Shown one piece after another: positions 22,127 to 30,916 of a stretch of DNA of 64,000 bases. How positions within the stretch are numbered: position 1 is the first letter of the stretch; each line of letters opens with the position of its first letter. A model generated the notes under the pieces. That model was given only the letters and a program-made list of their open reading frames with translations. It was not told the DNA's origin and did not search any database. The stretch spans positions 1,684,001-1,748,000 of the forward strand of contig NZ_FSRS01000001.1 in assembly GCF_900142935.1 (NCBI RefSeq), in the 5' to 3' direction. The translations under genes were made by a program, and so were the position numbers. This DNA comes from Rhodovulum sp. ES.010. Its GTDB lineage: Bacteria > Pseudomonadota > Alphaproteobacteria > Rhodobacterales > Rhodobacteraceae.

Positions 22127-23266
22127 TCAGCCTGCCGCGACGATCTCCGCCAGGGTCGTGCGCGAAAGGGCGATGGGGTTGGCCTTCATCGACGAGGCCT
22201 GCTCGGCGTCGCGGGCAAGGAAGTCCGCCTCGAGCGGCCGATCCGCCATCTCGGCGAGCCGGGGCAGGCCCGCGGCGTCGATCCACGCGGCGAAGCGGTC
22301 GAGCCCGTCCTTGTGGGCGCCGCCGAAGGCGGCCGCGAGCCAGGCGATCACCTCGTCGATCCGCCCGGTCTGTCCGCCGGACCCGGCGAGCGCCGCGCGG
22401 TTCGCCCGGAGGACCGGCACCAGCAATCGGCCGCAGATCGCGCCGTGGGCAAGGCCGTGGCGCCCGCCGATCACCCCGGCCAGCCCGTGGACGGCGCCCA
22501 GCCCGGCATTGGCCAGCGCGATGCCGCCGACCAAGCTGACATGGGCCATCTCGTCGCGCGCGGACGCGTCCTCGGCCTGCATCAGCCGGAGCAGCGCGGC
22601 GATCCCGCGCGGAATCGCATCCCGGCAGAGCGCATCGGTGAAGGCATTGGCGCGGACGGAGATGTAGGGCTCGATCACCTGGGTCAGGGCATCGAGGCCC
22701 GAGGCCAACGTCACGTCCCGCGGGCAGCCATCGGTCAGCGCGGGGTCGACAAGGGCGAGCGCCGGCACCATGCGATCGTCGCGCAGGCTGACCTTGCGGC
22801 CATGCGCGGGCACCCCGATGACCGCGTTCTTCGTGGCCTCGGCGCCCGTGCCCGCGGTGGTGGGCAGCGCCGCGAAGGGCAAGGGCGGGGCGGCGAGCGG
22901 AAGGCCCTGCCCCACCACCTCCAGATGGTCGAGCGGCGGGCGGCCGGAGGGGATGAGCGCCGCCAGCGCCTTGCCCAGATCGATCACCGCGCCGCCGCCG
23001 ATGGCAACCACCGCCTCGGGGACGAAGGCCCGCGCCTCGCCCAGCGCGGCCTCCAGTCCCGGCAGGTCCGGCTCCCCCCGCCCGCGGACCGGCAGCACCG
23101 CCGCGCCCTCGGCTTGCAGGTCCGATATCAGGCGGTCGGCGAAGGGCACCGATCCGCCCCGCACCAAAAGCACGCGCCGGCCCATCGCGGCGATCCGGGG
23201 GCCCGCGCCCGTGGCGGTGCCGCGGCCGAAGACGATCCGGCTCGGCATGAGGATCTCGAAGCGCAT
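22127..23266 (-). CDS. Iron-containing alcohol dehydrogenase family protein
   Basis: A 379-residue group III-type dehydrogenase. The NAD(P)-binding N-terminus has VVAIGGGAVIDLGKAL, the family GGGxxD motif. Metal-binding positions fit DALTQVIEPYIS, AVHGLAGVIGGRHGLAHG and its His residues. The gene begins 5 bases after the glpK stop, so it belongs to the glycerol operon and may oxidise glycerol, dihydroxyacetone-type or glyceraldehyde-type compounds; the substrate cannot be read from sequence. Start ATG 23266 (MRFEILMPSRIVFG) is typical for the family. Confidence 0.85.
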   Translation of the reverse strand: MRFEILMPSRIVFGRGTATGAGPRIAAMGRRVLLVRGGSVPFADRLISDLQAEGAAVLPVRGRGEPDLPGLEAALGEARAFVPEAVVAIGGGAVIDLGKALAALIPSGRPPLDHLEVVGQGLPLAAPPLPFAALPTTAGTGAEATKNAVIGVPAHGRKVSLRDDRMVPALALVDPALTDGCPRDVTLASGLDALTQVIEPYISVRANAFTDALCRDAIPRGIAALLRLMQAEDASARDEMAHVSLVGGIALANAGLGAVHGLAGVIGGRHGLAHGAICGRLLVPVLRANRAALAGSGGQTGRIDEVIAWLAAAFGGAHKDGLDRFAAWIDAAGLPRLAEMADRPLEADFLARDAEQASSMKANPIALSRTTLAEIVAAG

Positions 23267-23270
23267 GGAA

Positions 23271-24755
23271 TCAGAACGCCTGCGCCGCGGCGACGGCGCG
23301 CTGCCAGCGGGCATAGCGGTCTTCCCGCTCCTCCCCGTCCATCGCCGGCGCAAAACTCTTCTCCAGCGCCCAGGTGCGCGCGAAGCCCGCCATGTCGGGA
23401 TAGACCCCGGCGCGCTGCCCCGCGAGCCAGGCCGCGCCCATCGCCGTGGTCTCCAGCACGTCGGGCCGGTCGACCTGCGCGCCAAGGATGTCGGCCAGGA
23501 ACTGCATCGCCCAGTCCGACGCGCTCATGCCCCCGTCGACGCGCAGCGCGGTATCGCCGCCCGCGCCCCAGTCGGCCGTCATCGCCTCCAAGAGGTCGCG
23601 GGTCTGGTAGCCCACGCTTTCAAGCGCCGCGCGGGCGAATTCCTCGGGGCCGGAATTGCGCGTCAGCCCGAAGATCGCGCCGCGGCACTCGGCGTTCCAA
23701 TAGGGCGCGCCGAGCCCTGTGAAGGCGGGCACGAGGACCACGCGCTGCGCCGGATCCGCGTTTTCGGCCAGCGGCTGGGTCTCGGCCGCGCTGCGGATCA
23801 GCCTGAGCCCGTCGCGCAGCCATTGCACCACGGCGCCGGCGATGAAGATCGACCCTTCCAGCGCATAGGTCGGCTTGCCATCGAGCTGATAGGCGATCGT
23901 CGTCAGCAGCCGGTTCTGCGAGGCGACCGGCTCCGCCCCGGTGTTCAGCAGCGCGAAGCAGCCGGTGCCATAGGTCGATTTCATCATGCCGGGGCGGAAA
24001 CAGGCCTGCCCGATGGTCGCGGCCTGCTGGTCGCCGGCGATGCCGAGGATCGGGATCTCGCGCCCGAACAGGTCGGCCCGCGTCACCCCGAACTCGGCGG
24101 CGCAGTCGCGCACCTCGGGCAGCACCGCTCTCGGCACGTCGAGCATGGCGCACATTTCCTCCGACCAGTGCCCGGCGCGGATGTCGTAGAGCATGGTGCG
24201 CGAGGCGTTGGTCGCGTCGGTCACATGCACCGCGCCGCCGGTCAGGTTCCAGACCAGCCAGCTGTCCACCGTGCCGAAGGCCAGTTCGCCCCGCATCGCC
24301 CGTTCCCGCGCACCGGGAACGTGATCGAGCAGCCATTTCAGCTTGGTGCCCGAGAAATAGGGGTCGAGCAGCAGGCCCGTTCTCCGAGTCACCTCCGCCT
24401 CGTGGCCTTCTTCCTTCAGCGCGCGGCAGGTCTCGGCGGTGCGGCGGTCCTGCCAGACGATGGCGTTGTGCACGGGCTTGCCGGTGGCGCGGTCCCAGAC
24501 CAGCGTGGTCTCGCGCTGGTTGGTGATGCCGATCGCGGCGATGTCGGTGGCGTGCAGCCCGGCCTTTTCGATCGCCGCCCGGCAGGTCGCCGCGGTGGTG
24601 GACCACAGGTCCGAGGCGTCGTGCTCGACCCAGCCGCTGGCCGGGTAATGCTGCGGGAATTCCTCTTGTGCGACGGAGACGACGTTCAGGTCGGGACCGA
24701 ACAGGATCGCCCGGCTGGAGGTCGTGCCCTGGTCGATGGCGAGGATATGGGTCAT
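23271..24755 (-). CDS. glpK: Glycerol kinase
   Basis: A 494-residue FGGY kinase making sn-glycerol 3-phosphate from glycerol and ATP. The N-terminal phosphate loop is [16 protein letters not shown] features include [17 protein letters not shown], the substrate loop with [24 protein letters not shown], and the C-terminal signature [19 protein letters not shown]. Length is standard. It stands in the leftward glycerol cluster, after the ABC transporter genes and two small unknown genes, and is followed by an iron-type dehydrogenase. Confidence 0.96.
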   Translation of the reverse strand: MTHILAIDQGTTSSRAILFGPDLNVVSVAQEEFPQHYPASGWVEHDASDLWSTTAATCRAAIEKAGLHATDIAAIGITNQRETTLVWDRATGKPVHNAIVWQDRRTAETCRALKEEGHEAEVTRRTGLLLDPYFSGTKLKWLLDHVPGARERAMRGELAFGTVDSWLVWNLTGGAVHVTDATNASRTMLYDIRAGHWSEEMCAMLDVPRAVLPEVRDCAAEFGVTRADLFGREIPILGIAGDQQAATIGQACFRPGMMKSTYGTGCFALLNTGAEPVASQNRLLTTIAYQLDGKPTYALEGSIFIAGAVVQWLRDGLRLIRSAAETQPLAENADPAQRVVLVPAFTGLGAPYWNAECRGAIFGLTRNSGPEEFARAALESVGYQTRDLLEAMTADWGAGGDTALRVDGGMSASDWAMQFLADILGAQVDRPDVLETTAMGAAWLAGQRAGVYPDMAGFARTWALEKSFAPAMDGEEREDRYARWQRAVAAAQAF

Positions 24756-24759
24756 GGGG

Positions 24760-25137
24760 TCAGTTCACCTGGTTCGATTGCGAGGACTCGGTGCCAAAAT
24801 AGAACCCCAGCATCAGCGTCACGACGGGCACCACCGCGGTCACCACGAGATCGAACAGGAGCTTGGCCTGAGACTGCCAGGCCTGCAACGGGTCGCAGAC
24901 CTGGCCCGCACTCCCGCAGAGGGGCATCGACAGGGCGACATAGGCGCCCATGCCGATCACCGCGACGCCGTAGGTGCCGATGATGGTCTTGGCGATCCAG
25001 CTGCGGTCGCGCCCGACGCGGCGGCCGTTCTCGACCGCGCTGCGGCGTTCGTAGCGGGACAGCGCGTCGGTGAACGCCCCGACCGCGGCGCCCGCGCTCT
25101 GGAAGTCGATCGACAGGTCGTCTGCACGGTCCGGCAT
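24760..25137 (-). CDS. Small membrane protein in the glycerol cluster
   Basis: A 125-residue protein with a soluble N-terminus and two hydrophobic segments ([20 protein letters not shown] around residue 55; [20 protein letters not shown] around residue 95), plus two Cys in between (CGSAGQVC) that could form a periplasmic disulfide. I place the start at ATG 25137; ATG 25158 is possible but overlaps the previous stop. Neither has a clear ribosome site. Function unknown. It lies 4 bases before glpK. Confidence 0.6.
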   Translation of the reverse strand: MPDRADDLSIDFQSAGAAVGAFTDALSRYERRSAVENGRRVGRDRSWIAKTIIGTYGVAVIGMGAYVALSMPLCGSAGQVCDPLQAWQSQAKLLFDLVVTAVVPVVTLMLGFYFGTESSQSNQVN

Positions 25138-25144
25138 GGCGGGG

Positions 25145-25396
25145 CTAGCGCGGCGCATCGGCCGGAATCGCGGCCCGCGCCGACCGGATGATGCCCTCGG
25201 TCACGCCCAGAAGCCGCCGGAGCGCGGCCCGAATGTCGCGCCGCGTCGACTCGCTTTCGATGCCCTCGGCGATGCGGTCGAGATCGCGCGCGATCCCGAT
25301 CAGCTCCTCGGCCCGCCGGCCGACGTCGCGCATGGCCGAAAGCCGTGCGTCCGCCCCGGTTCCCTCACCGCCCTGGAATGGAGTGTTGACCGGCAT
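25145..25396 (-). CDS. Small helical protein in the glycerol cluster
   Basis: An 83-residue soluble, mostly helical protein (MPVNTPFQGGEG; VGRRAEELIGIARDLDRIAE; RRLLGVTEGIIRSARAAIP), possibly a coiled coil. ATG 25396 has GGGGAG at a good distance. No family recognised. It probably works with the adjacent membrane protein, with which it is transcribed. Confidence 0.55.
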   Translation of the reverse strand: MPVNTPFQGGEGTGADARLSAMRDVGRRAEELIGIARDLDRIAEGIESESTRRDIRAALRRLLGVTEGIIRSARAAIPADAPR

Positions 25397-25522
25397 GCCC
25401 GTGTCTCCCCTGTCGGAAATGCCCGGGACCATAGCCCGGAAAAGCTGAACCGGTTCGTTACGCTGCGTACGGGGTGCAACGCGGGCCCGGCACCGGGCCC
25501 GCGCAAGTTTCTTGGCGGCTGG

Positions 25523-27250
25523 TCAGTTCTGCCAGGACTGGATCAACTCGTCATAGGCGACGGTCTGGGGCTCCTCGTCCTCGTTCTCGACCGCGGCCTT
25601 GGGCGCGCCGGGCTGGTTCAGCCATTCCGAGGGGTCCATTTCCTCGTTCATCACGGGGCCCAGGTCGCCCTGAACGCCCGCGCGTTCCAGCCGCTCCAGC
25701 ACCCGCTCCTGGTCCGCGCACAGCGCATCCAGCGCCTCTTGCGGGGTCTTGGCGCCCGACATCGCGTCGCCGATGTTCTGCCACCAGAGCTGGGCGAGCT
25801 TGGGGTAGTCCGGGACGTTGGTGCCGGTGGGCGACCACTGCACGCGGGCGGGCGAGCGGTAGAACTCGACCAGGCCGCCGAGCTTAGGCGCGCGGTCCGT
25901 GAAGTGGTCGGAATTGATCGTGGATTCGCGGATGAAGGTCAGGCCCACATCCGATTTCTTCAGGTCCACGGTCTTGGACGTCACGAACTGGGCATAGAGC
26001 CAGGCCGCCTTGGCGCGGTCCACGGGCGTGGACTTCATCAGCGTCCAGGACCCGGCGTCCTGATAGCCGATCTTCATGCCCTCTTCCCAGTAGACGCCGT
26101 GCGGGCTGGGCGCCATGCGCCACTTGGGCGTGCCGTCCTCGTTCAGCACGGCATCCGCGCCCTCGCCCACCATGTCGGCGGTGAAGGCGGTGTACCAGAA
26201 CATCTGCTGCGCGACCTGGCCCTGCGCCGGCACCGGCCCGGCCTCCGAGAAGGTCATGCCCGCCGCGGTCGGCGGCGAATACTTCTCCAGCCACTCGATG
26301 GCCTTGGTCACGGCGTAGACCGCGGCGGGCGAGTTGGTGGCCCCGCCCCGCGCCACGCAGGACCCCACCGGCTGCGAGTTCTCGTTCACGCGGATGCCCC
26401 ATTCGTCCACCGGCAACCCGTTGGGCTCGCCCGTGTCGCCCATGCCGGCCATCGACATCCACGCGTCGGTGTAGCGCCAGCCGAGGCTCGGGTCCTTCTT
26501 GCCGTAGTCCATGTTGCCGAAGACCTCGCCCTCGACGCCCATGTAGGACATGTCGCGGCCGGTGAAGAACTCGGCGATGTCCTCATAGGCCGACCAGGTG
26601 ACCGGCACGCCGAGGTCGTAGCCGTATTCGGCCTTGAAATCCTCCATCGTCTTGGGATCGGTGAACCAGTCGTAGCGGAACCAGTAGAGGTTCGCGAATT
26701 GCTGGTCGGGCAGCTGATACAGCTTGCCGTCCGGCCCGGTGGTGAAGCTGAGCCCGATGAAGTCGTCGAGGTCGAGCGTCGGGCTGGTGACGTCCGCGCC
26801 CTCGTTCGCCATCCAGTCGGTCAGGTTGCGCACCTGCTGATAGCGCCAGTGGGTGCCGATCAGGTCGCTGTCGTTGACATAGGCGTCATAGACGTTCTGG
26901 CCCGACTGCATCTGGGTCTGCAGCTTCTCGACCACGTCGCCCTCGCCGATCAGGTCGTGGGTGACCTGGATGCCGGTGATCGCCGAGAACGCGGGCGCCA
27001 GCACCTGGGATTCGTATTCATGCGTGGTGATCGTTTCCGAGACCACGTTGATCTCCATGCCGGCAAAGGGCTCGGCGGCATCGACGAACCACTGCATCTC
27101 GGCCTCCTGCTCCTCGCGCGAGAGCACGGAAAGCCCGTCGATCTCGCTGTCGAGGAACTCCATGGCCTCCTCCATGCCCGCCCAGGACGGGCCGGACAGG
27201 AGCGCAAGGCTCACGCCGATCGCCGTGGTGGATTTCAATCTGAGGTTCAT
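25523..27250 (-). CDS. glpV: Glycerol ABC transporter, periplasmic binding protein
   Basis: A 575-residue binding protein with a Sec signal (MNLRLKSTTAIGVSLALLSG, cut after SWA). The mature protein has the extracellular solute-binding type 1 fold; NVVSETITTHEYESQVLAPA, ITGIQVTHDLIGEGDVV and WSAYEDIAEFFTG are characteristic of the glycerol transporter GlpV described in Rhizobium leguminosarum. Its large size is normal for GlpV. GGGAGG precedes ATG 27250. It delivers glycerol to the GlpP/GlpQ permeases. It is the last ABC gene in the cluster. Confidence 0.92.
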   Translation of the reverse strand: MNLRLKSTTAIGVSLALLSGPSWAGMEEAMEFLDSEIDGLSVLSREEQEAEMQWFVDAAEPFAGMEINVVSETITTHEYESQVLAPAFSAITGIQVTHDLIGEGDVVEKLQTQMQSGQNVYDAYVNDSDLIGTHWRYQQVRNLTDWMANEGADVTSPTLDLDDFIGLSFTTGPDGKLYQLPDQQFANLYWFRYDWFTDPKTMEDFKAEYGYDLGVPVTWSAYEDIAEFFTGRDMSYMGVEGEVFGNMDYGKKDPSLGWRYTDAWMSMAGMGDTGEPNGLPVDEWGIRVNENSQPVGSCVARGGATNSPAAVYAVTKAIEWLEKYSPPTAAGMTFSEAGPVPAQGQVAQQMFWYTAFTADMVGEGADAVLNEDGTPKWRMAPSPHGVYWEEGMKIGYQDAGSWTLMKSTPVDRAKAAWLYAQFVTSKTVDLKKSDVGLTFIRESTINSDHFTDRAPKLGGLVEFYRSPARVQWSPTGTNVPDYPKLAQLWWQNIGDAMSGAKTPQEALDALCADQERVLERLERAGVQGDLGPVMNEEMDPSEWLNQPGAPKAAVENEDEEPQTVAYDELIQSWQN

Positions 27251-27341
27251 TTTCGGTTTCCTCCCTTTGGTGAACCGTTTGTCGAGGATTGGGGTTACGC
27301 GCGACCCGGGGCTCCTCGTGCCCCGGGTGCGGGTGACGGGC

Positions 27342-27614
27342 CTAGACCCAGCGGAACACCGCCGCGGCCCAGACCAGGCAGACGCCAAGCGCCCAGGGCT
27401 GGTTCTCGCCCACAAGCCCCAGCCAGGCGAGGTTGATGAAGGCCGAGCCCAGAAGCGTGATGAAGAGGCGATCCCCTCGGGTCGTCTCGATCCGCAGGAT
27501 CCCGGTGCGCGGGGTTTCGGGGTAACGGATCGCGAGCACCGAAAAGACGATCAGAAGCCCGGCGATCACCATGAAGAAGACCGCGGTGGGCCAGGTCCAT
27601 GCCATCCAGTCCAT
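27342..27614 (-). CDS. glpU: DUF2160 membrane protein of the glycerol transporter cluster
   Basis: A 90-residue protein with an opening MDWMAWTWPTAVFF and three hydrophobic segments, matching the DUF2160 proteins always found with glpSTPQV. Its role in transport is not established. It starts 2 bases after the stop of the inserted gene 27617-28099 and precedes glpV. Confidence 0.85.
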   Translation of the reverse strand: MDWMAWTWPTAVFFMVIAGLLIVFSVLAIRYPETPRTGILRIETTRGDRLFITLLGSAFINLAWLGLVGENQPWALGVCLVWAAAVFRWV

Positions 27615-27616
27615 TC

Positions 27617-28099
27617 TCAGCCACCCTTCCTTTCGCGCGGTGCGGCCCAAGCGGAAAAGCGAGCGCTTCGACCGCGAGCAAATGCAGAGACACGTAGCCA
27701 GTGCTTGTCAGGTAGATACTGCCTGTCTACTCCAGCCTCGCCAAAGTACTCTTCACCTGGGTTCAGAACGTTAGGAACGCGTTTAAAAGTGTTCTCCTTT
27801 CCGGGCACCGGCTCTTGCCGAACGCTTGGGTCCATGATGTGAGAATGGTCGGCCTCGACATGCCAAACCCGTTTGGACTTCCAGAGCCTCCGCTTCTCGA
27901 AAGCTTCAAATACAACCCGTGTGACTGACGTCGGCCGGCTTCCAGAGTTAACGACCACAGCTCCACATGATCCGCTCCACGTCTCAAAGGGATGGAGCGC
28001 ATACACTGTCAACCGAATGCGCACCAACCATTTTACAAAGGCGATAACGGCAAGAATTGTCGAAAGGATCGCGCCGTAAAGCGCTATCCACTCACTCAT
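27617..28099 (-). CDS. Unknown membrane-anchored protein inserted in the glp operon
   Basis: A 160-residue protein. Residues 4-24 form one membrane segment (WIALYGAILSTILAVIAFVK); the rest is soluble and probably cytoplasmic, with beta-rich parts (GAVVVNSGSRPTSVTRVVFE; HWLRVSAFARG). Base composition is visibly lower in G+C than glpQ and glpU. It fits exactly between them: its ATG overlaps the glpQ stop (TGATG) and its TGA lies 2 bases before the glpU ATG. I do not recognise the family. Confidence 0.7.
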   Translation of the reverse strand: MSEWIALYGAILSTILAVIAFVKWLVRIRLTVYALHPFETWSGSCGAVVVNSGSRPTSVTRVVFEAFEKRRLWKSKRVWHVEADHSHIMDPSVRQEPVPGKENTFKRVPNVLNPGEEYFGEAGVDRQYLPDKHWLRVSAFARGRSARFSAWAAPRERKGG

Positions 28100-28944
28100 C
28101 ACACCCTCCCCAGGGCGAAGCCCTTGGCGATGTAGTTGCGCACGAAATAGATGACCAAGGCGCCGGGCACGATGGTCAGCACACCGGCCGCCGCCAGCAC
28201 GCCCCAGTCCAACCCGCTGGCCGACACGGTCCGGGTCATCGTCGCCGCGATGGGCTTGGCCTCGGTCGCGGTCAGGGTGCGTGAGAGCAGCAGTTCCACC
28301 CAGGAGAACATGAAGCAGAAGAACGCCGCCACGCCGATTCCGCTCGCGATCAGCGGCATGAAGATCTTCACGAAGAAGCGCGGGAAGGAATAGCCGTCGA
28401 TATAGGCGGTCTCGTCGATCTCCTTGGGCACCCCGCGCATGAAGCCTTCGAGAATCCACACGGCGAGCGGCACGTTGAACAAACAATGCGCCAGCGCCAC
28501 CGCGATATGCGTGTCGAAAAGCCCCACGGACGAGTAAAGCTGGAAGAACGGCAGCGCGAAGACCGCCGGCGGCGCCATCCGGTTCGTGAGCAGCCAGAAG
28601 AACAGGTGCTTGTCGCCCATGAAGCGGTAGCGCGAGAACGCATACGCCGCGGGCAGCGCCACGCTGACCGAGATCACCGTGTTCATCACCACGTAGATCA
28701 GCGAATTCACGTACCCCATGTACCAGCTCGGATCGGTCAGGATCGTCGCGTAGTTCTGCAGCGTCAGGTCCCGCGGCCACAGGGAAAACCCGCCGAGGAT
28801 CTCGGCATTGGTCTTCAGGCTCATGTTCAACAGCCAGTAGATCGGCACCAGCAGGAACATCAGGTACAGCACCATCACCACCGCGCTGGTGTTCACCCGC
28901 GGCAGGCTGGCCGCGCGGGGCCGGGCAAAGGTCGCGTCGGCCAT
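28099..28944 (-). CDS. glpQ: Glycerol ABC transporter permease
   Basis: A 281-residue inner membrane permease with six predicted membrane segments. The EAA loop that docks the ATPase reads GVPKEIDETAYIDGYSFPRFF. Sequence like MVLYLMFLLVPIYWLLNMSL at the N-terminus is typical of CUT1-family partners. It pairs with GlpP, whose gene is 3 bases upstream. Confidence 0.92.
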   Translation of the reverse strand: MADATFARPRAASLPRVNTSAVVMVLYLMFLLVPIYWLLNMSLKTNAEILGGFSLWPRDLTLQNYATILTDPSWYMGYVNSLIYVVMNTVISVSVALPAAYAFSRYRFMGDKHLFFWLLTNRMAPPAVFALPFFQLYSSVGLFDTHIAVALAHCLFNVPLAVWILEGFMRGVPKEIDETAYIDGYSFPRFFVKIFMPLIASGIGVAAFFCFMFSWVELLLSRTLTATEAKPIAATMTRTVSASGLDWGVLAAAGVLTIVPGALVIYFVRNYIAKGFALGRV

Positions 28945-28947
28945 GGC

Positions 28948-29817
28948 TCAGCCCCCCTTCCGGTCGATATTGACCATCACCGTGTAGAACACCCAGGAGA
29001 TCAGCAGGATCACCAGGAAATACATCAGCGAGAACGCCGCCGCGGGGCCGAGGTCGAACTGCCCCAGCGCCATCTTCACCAGGTCGATCGACAGGAAGGT
29101 GGTGGCGTTGCCGGGCCCGCCCCCGGTGACCACGAAGGGCTCGGTATAGATCATGAAGCTGTCCATGAACCGCAGGAGGATCGCGATCATCAACACGCCC
29201 GCCATCTTGGGCAGTTCGATATAGCGGAACACCTTCCAGCGGCTGGCCTGGTCGATCTTGGCGGCCTGGTAATAGGCGTCGGGGATGGATTGCAGACCCG
29301 CATAGGCCAGAAGGGCCACCAGCGACGTCCAGTGCCAGACATCCATCACGATGACGGTGATCCAGGCATCGACCGCGTCCTGCGTGTAGTTGTAGTCGAT
29401 CCCGATCTTGTCGAGCGTATAGCCCAGCAGGCCGATATCGACGCGGCCGAAGATCTGCCAGATCGTGCCGACCACGTTCCACGGGATCAGCAAGGGCAAC
29501 GACATCAGCACCAGGCAGACGCTGGCCCAGATGCCCTTCTTGGGCATGTTCAGCGCCACGAAGATGCCCAGCGGCACCTCGATCGCCAGGATCGTGGCCG
29601 AGAAGATCACCTGCCGGCCCAGCGCGTTCCACATGCGCTCGGACTCCAGCATCTCGCGGAACCATTCCAGCCCCGCCCAGAAGAACTGGTTCTGCCCGAA
29701 CGTGTCCTGCACCGAGTAGTTGACCACGGTCATCAGCGGGATCACCGCCGAGAACGCGACCAGCACCAGCACCGGCAGCACCAGGAACCACGCCTTGTGA
29801 TTGGTCGTCTTCTCCAT
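28948..29817 (-). CDS. glpP: Glycerol ABC transporter permease
   Basis: A 289-residue permease with an N-terminal membrane segment (AWFLVLPVLVLVAFSAVIPL) and the EAA loop SIPDAYYQAAKIDQASRWKV. CUT1-type six-segment topology. Start overlaps the glpT stop (ATGA). Forms the glycerol channel together with GlpQ. Confidence 0.92.
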   Translation of the reverse strand: MEKTTNHKAWFLVLPVLVLVAFSAVIPLMTVVNYSVQDTFGQNQFFWAGLEWFREMLESERMWNALGRQVIFSATILAIEVPLGIFVALNMPKKGIWASVCLVLMSLPLLIPWNVVGTIWQIFGRVDIGLLGYTLDKIGIDYNYTQDAVDAWITVIVMDVWHWTSLVALLAYAGLQSIPDAYYQAAKIDQASRWKVFRYIELPKMAGVLMIAILLRFMDSFMIYTEPFVVTGGGPGNATTFLSIDLVKMALGQFDLGPAAAFSLMYFLVILLISWVFYTVMVNIDRKGG

Positions 29818-30905
29818 CAGGCGGCCCTCCCCAGCGCGTCGGGCGCCACGCGCCAGTCGTCGGCATAGACGTTGACCCGGGCAGGATCGAAGGTCACGCG
29901 GGTCATGTCCGCGCCGATCTCGTCTTCTTCGCGCGCGATGATATTGATCTCGTGGGAAAAGAACTCGGCGCGCACGATCTTGTGCCGGCCCACGTCCTCC
30001 ACCCGGCGCACCTTGACCGGCAGCCCGTCCCGCGCCGAGAGCCGGGCGAATTCGGGCCGCACCCCGATCTCGACCTTGCCCGAAAGCGCGCCGTAGCCAT
30101 GCGCCAGCGGCACCTCGGCCCCGTCGATATAGGCGCGGTCGCCCTCGACCCGCGCGGGCAGCACGTTCATCCCCGGCGAGCCGATGAAATAGCCCACGAA
30201 GGTGTGCTCGGGCGTCTCGAACAGCTCTTCGGGCGTGCCGATCTGCACCACGCGGCCGTCATACATGACCACCACCTTGTCGGCGAAGGTCAGCGCCTCG
30301 GTCTGGTCGTGGGTGACGTAGATCATCGTGTGGCCGAAATCGCGGTGCAGCGATTTCAGCTGCGTGCGAAGCTCCCACTTCATGTGCGGGTCGATCACCG
30401 TCAGCGGCTCGTCGAAGAGGATGGCGTTGACGTCGCGCCGCACCATGCCGCGGCCGAGGCTGATCTTCTGCTTGGCATCCGCCGTCAGCCCCCGCGCCTT
30501 GCGGTCCAGCTCGTTCTCCATCCCGATCATCTTCGCGATGGCCTGAACCCGCTCGGCGATATAGGCCGGGTCGCGGCCCCGGTTGCGCAGCGGGAAGGCC
30601 AGGTTGTCGCGCACGGTCATGGTGTCGTAGACGACCGGAAACTGGAACACCTGCGCGATGTTGCGTTCGGTCGTGGGGGCGTGGGTCATGTCGGCGTCGT
30701 CGAACAGGATGCGGCCCCGGCTGGGCTCCAGAAGCCCCGAGATGATGTTCAAGAGCGTGGACTTGCCGCAGCCCGAGGGGCCCAAGAGCGCATAGGCCGC
30801 CCCGTCCTCCCAGACATGGGTCATTTTCTTCAGCGCCCAATCGTCATCGGATTTGGGCGCGGGCAGGTAGGAATGGGCAAGCGTGTCGAGCGTGATCCGG
30901 GCCAT
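29817..30905 (-). CDS. glpT: Glycerol ABC transporter ATPase with degenerate signature motif
   Basis: A 362-residue ATPase. Walker A is GPSGCGKSTLL, Walker B is NAILFDEPLTVIDP, the H-loop is VTHDQTEA, and a TOBE-like C-terminal domain follows. The ABC signature LSGGQ is replaced by KQKISLGRG, so one of the two composite ATP sites of the GlpS-GlpT pair is probably weak or inactive. This asymmetry is seen in related GlpT proteins as I remember them. Not the E. coli glycerol-3-phosphate antiporter of the same name. Confidence 0.9.
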   Translation of the reverse strand: MARITLDTLAHSYLPAPKSDDDWALKKMTHVWEDGAAYALLGPSGCGKSTLLNIISGLLEPSRGRILFDDADMTHAPTTERNIAQVFQFPVVYDTMTVRDNLAFPLRNRGRDPAYIAERVQAIAKMIGMENELDRKARGLTADAKQKISLGRGMVRRDVNAILFDEPLTVIDPHMKWELRTQLKSLHRDFGHTMIYVTHDQTEALTFADKVVVMYDGRVVQIGTPEELFETPEHTFVGYFIGSPGMNVLPARVEGDRAYIDGAEVPLAHGYGALSGKVEIGVRPEFARLSARDGLPVKVRRVEDVGRHKIVRAEFFSHEINIIAREEDEIGADMTRVTFDPARVNVYADDWRVAPDALGRAA

Positions 30906-30916
30906 CCGTTCCTCCC

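Noticed and set aside
29817-30905. GlpT as the glycerol-3-phosphate antiporter of the same name in E. coli
   Set aside because: It has Walker A, Walker B and H-loop motifs of an ABC ATPase and lies in a glycerol ABC operon.
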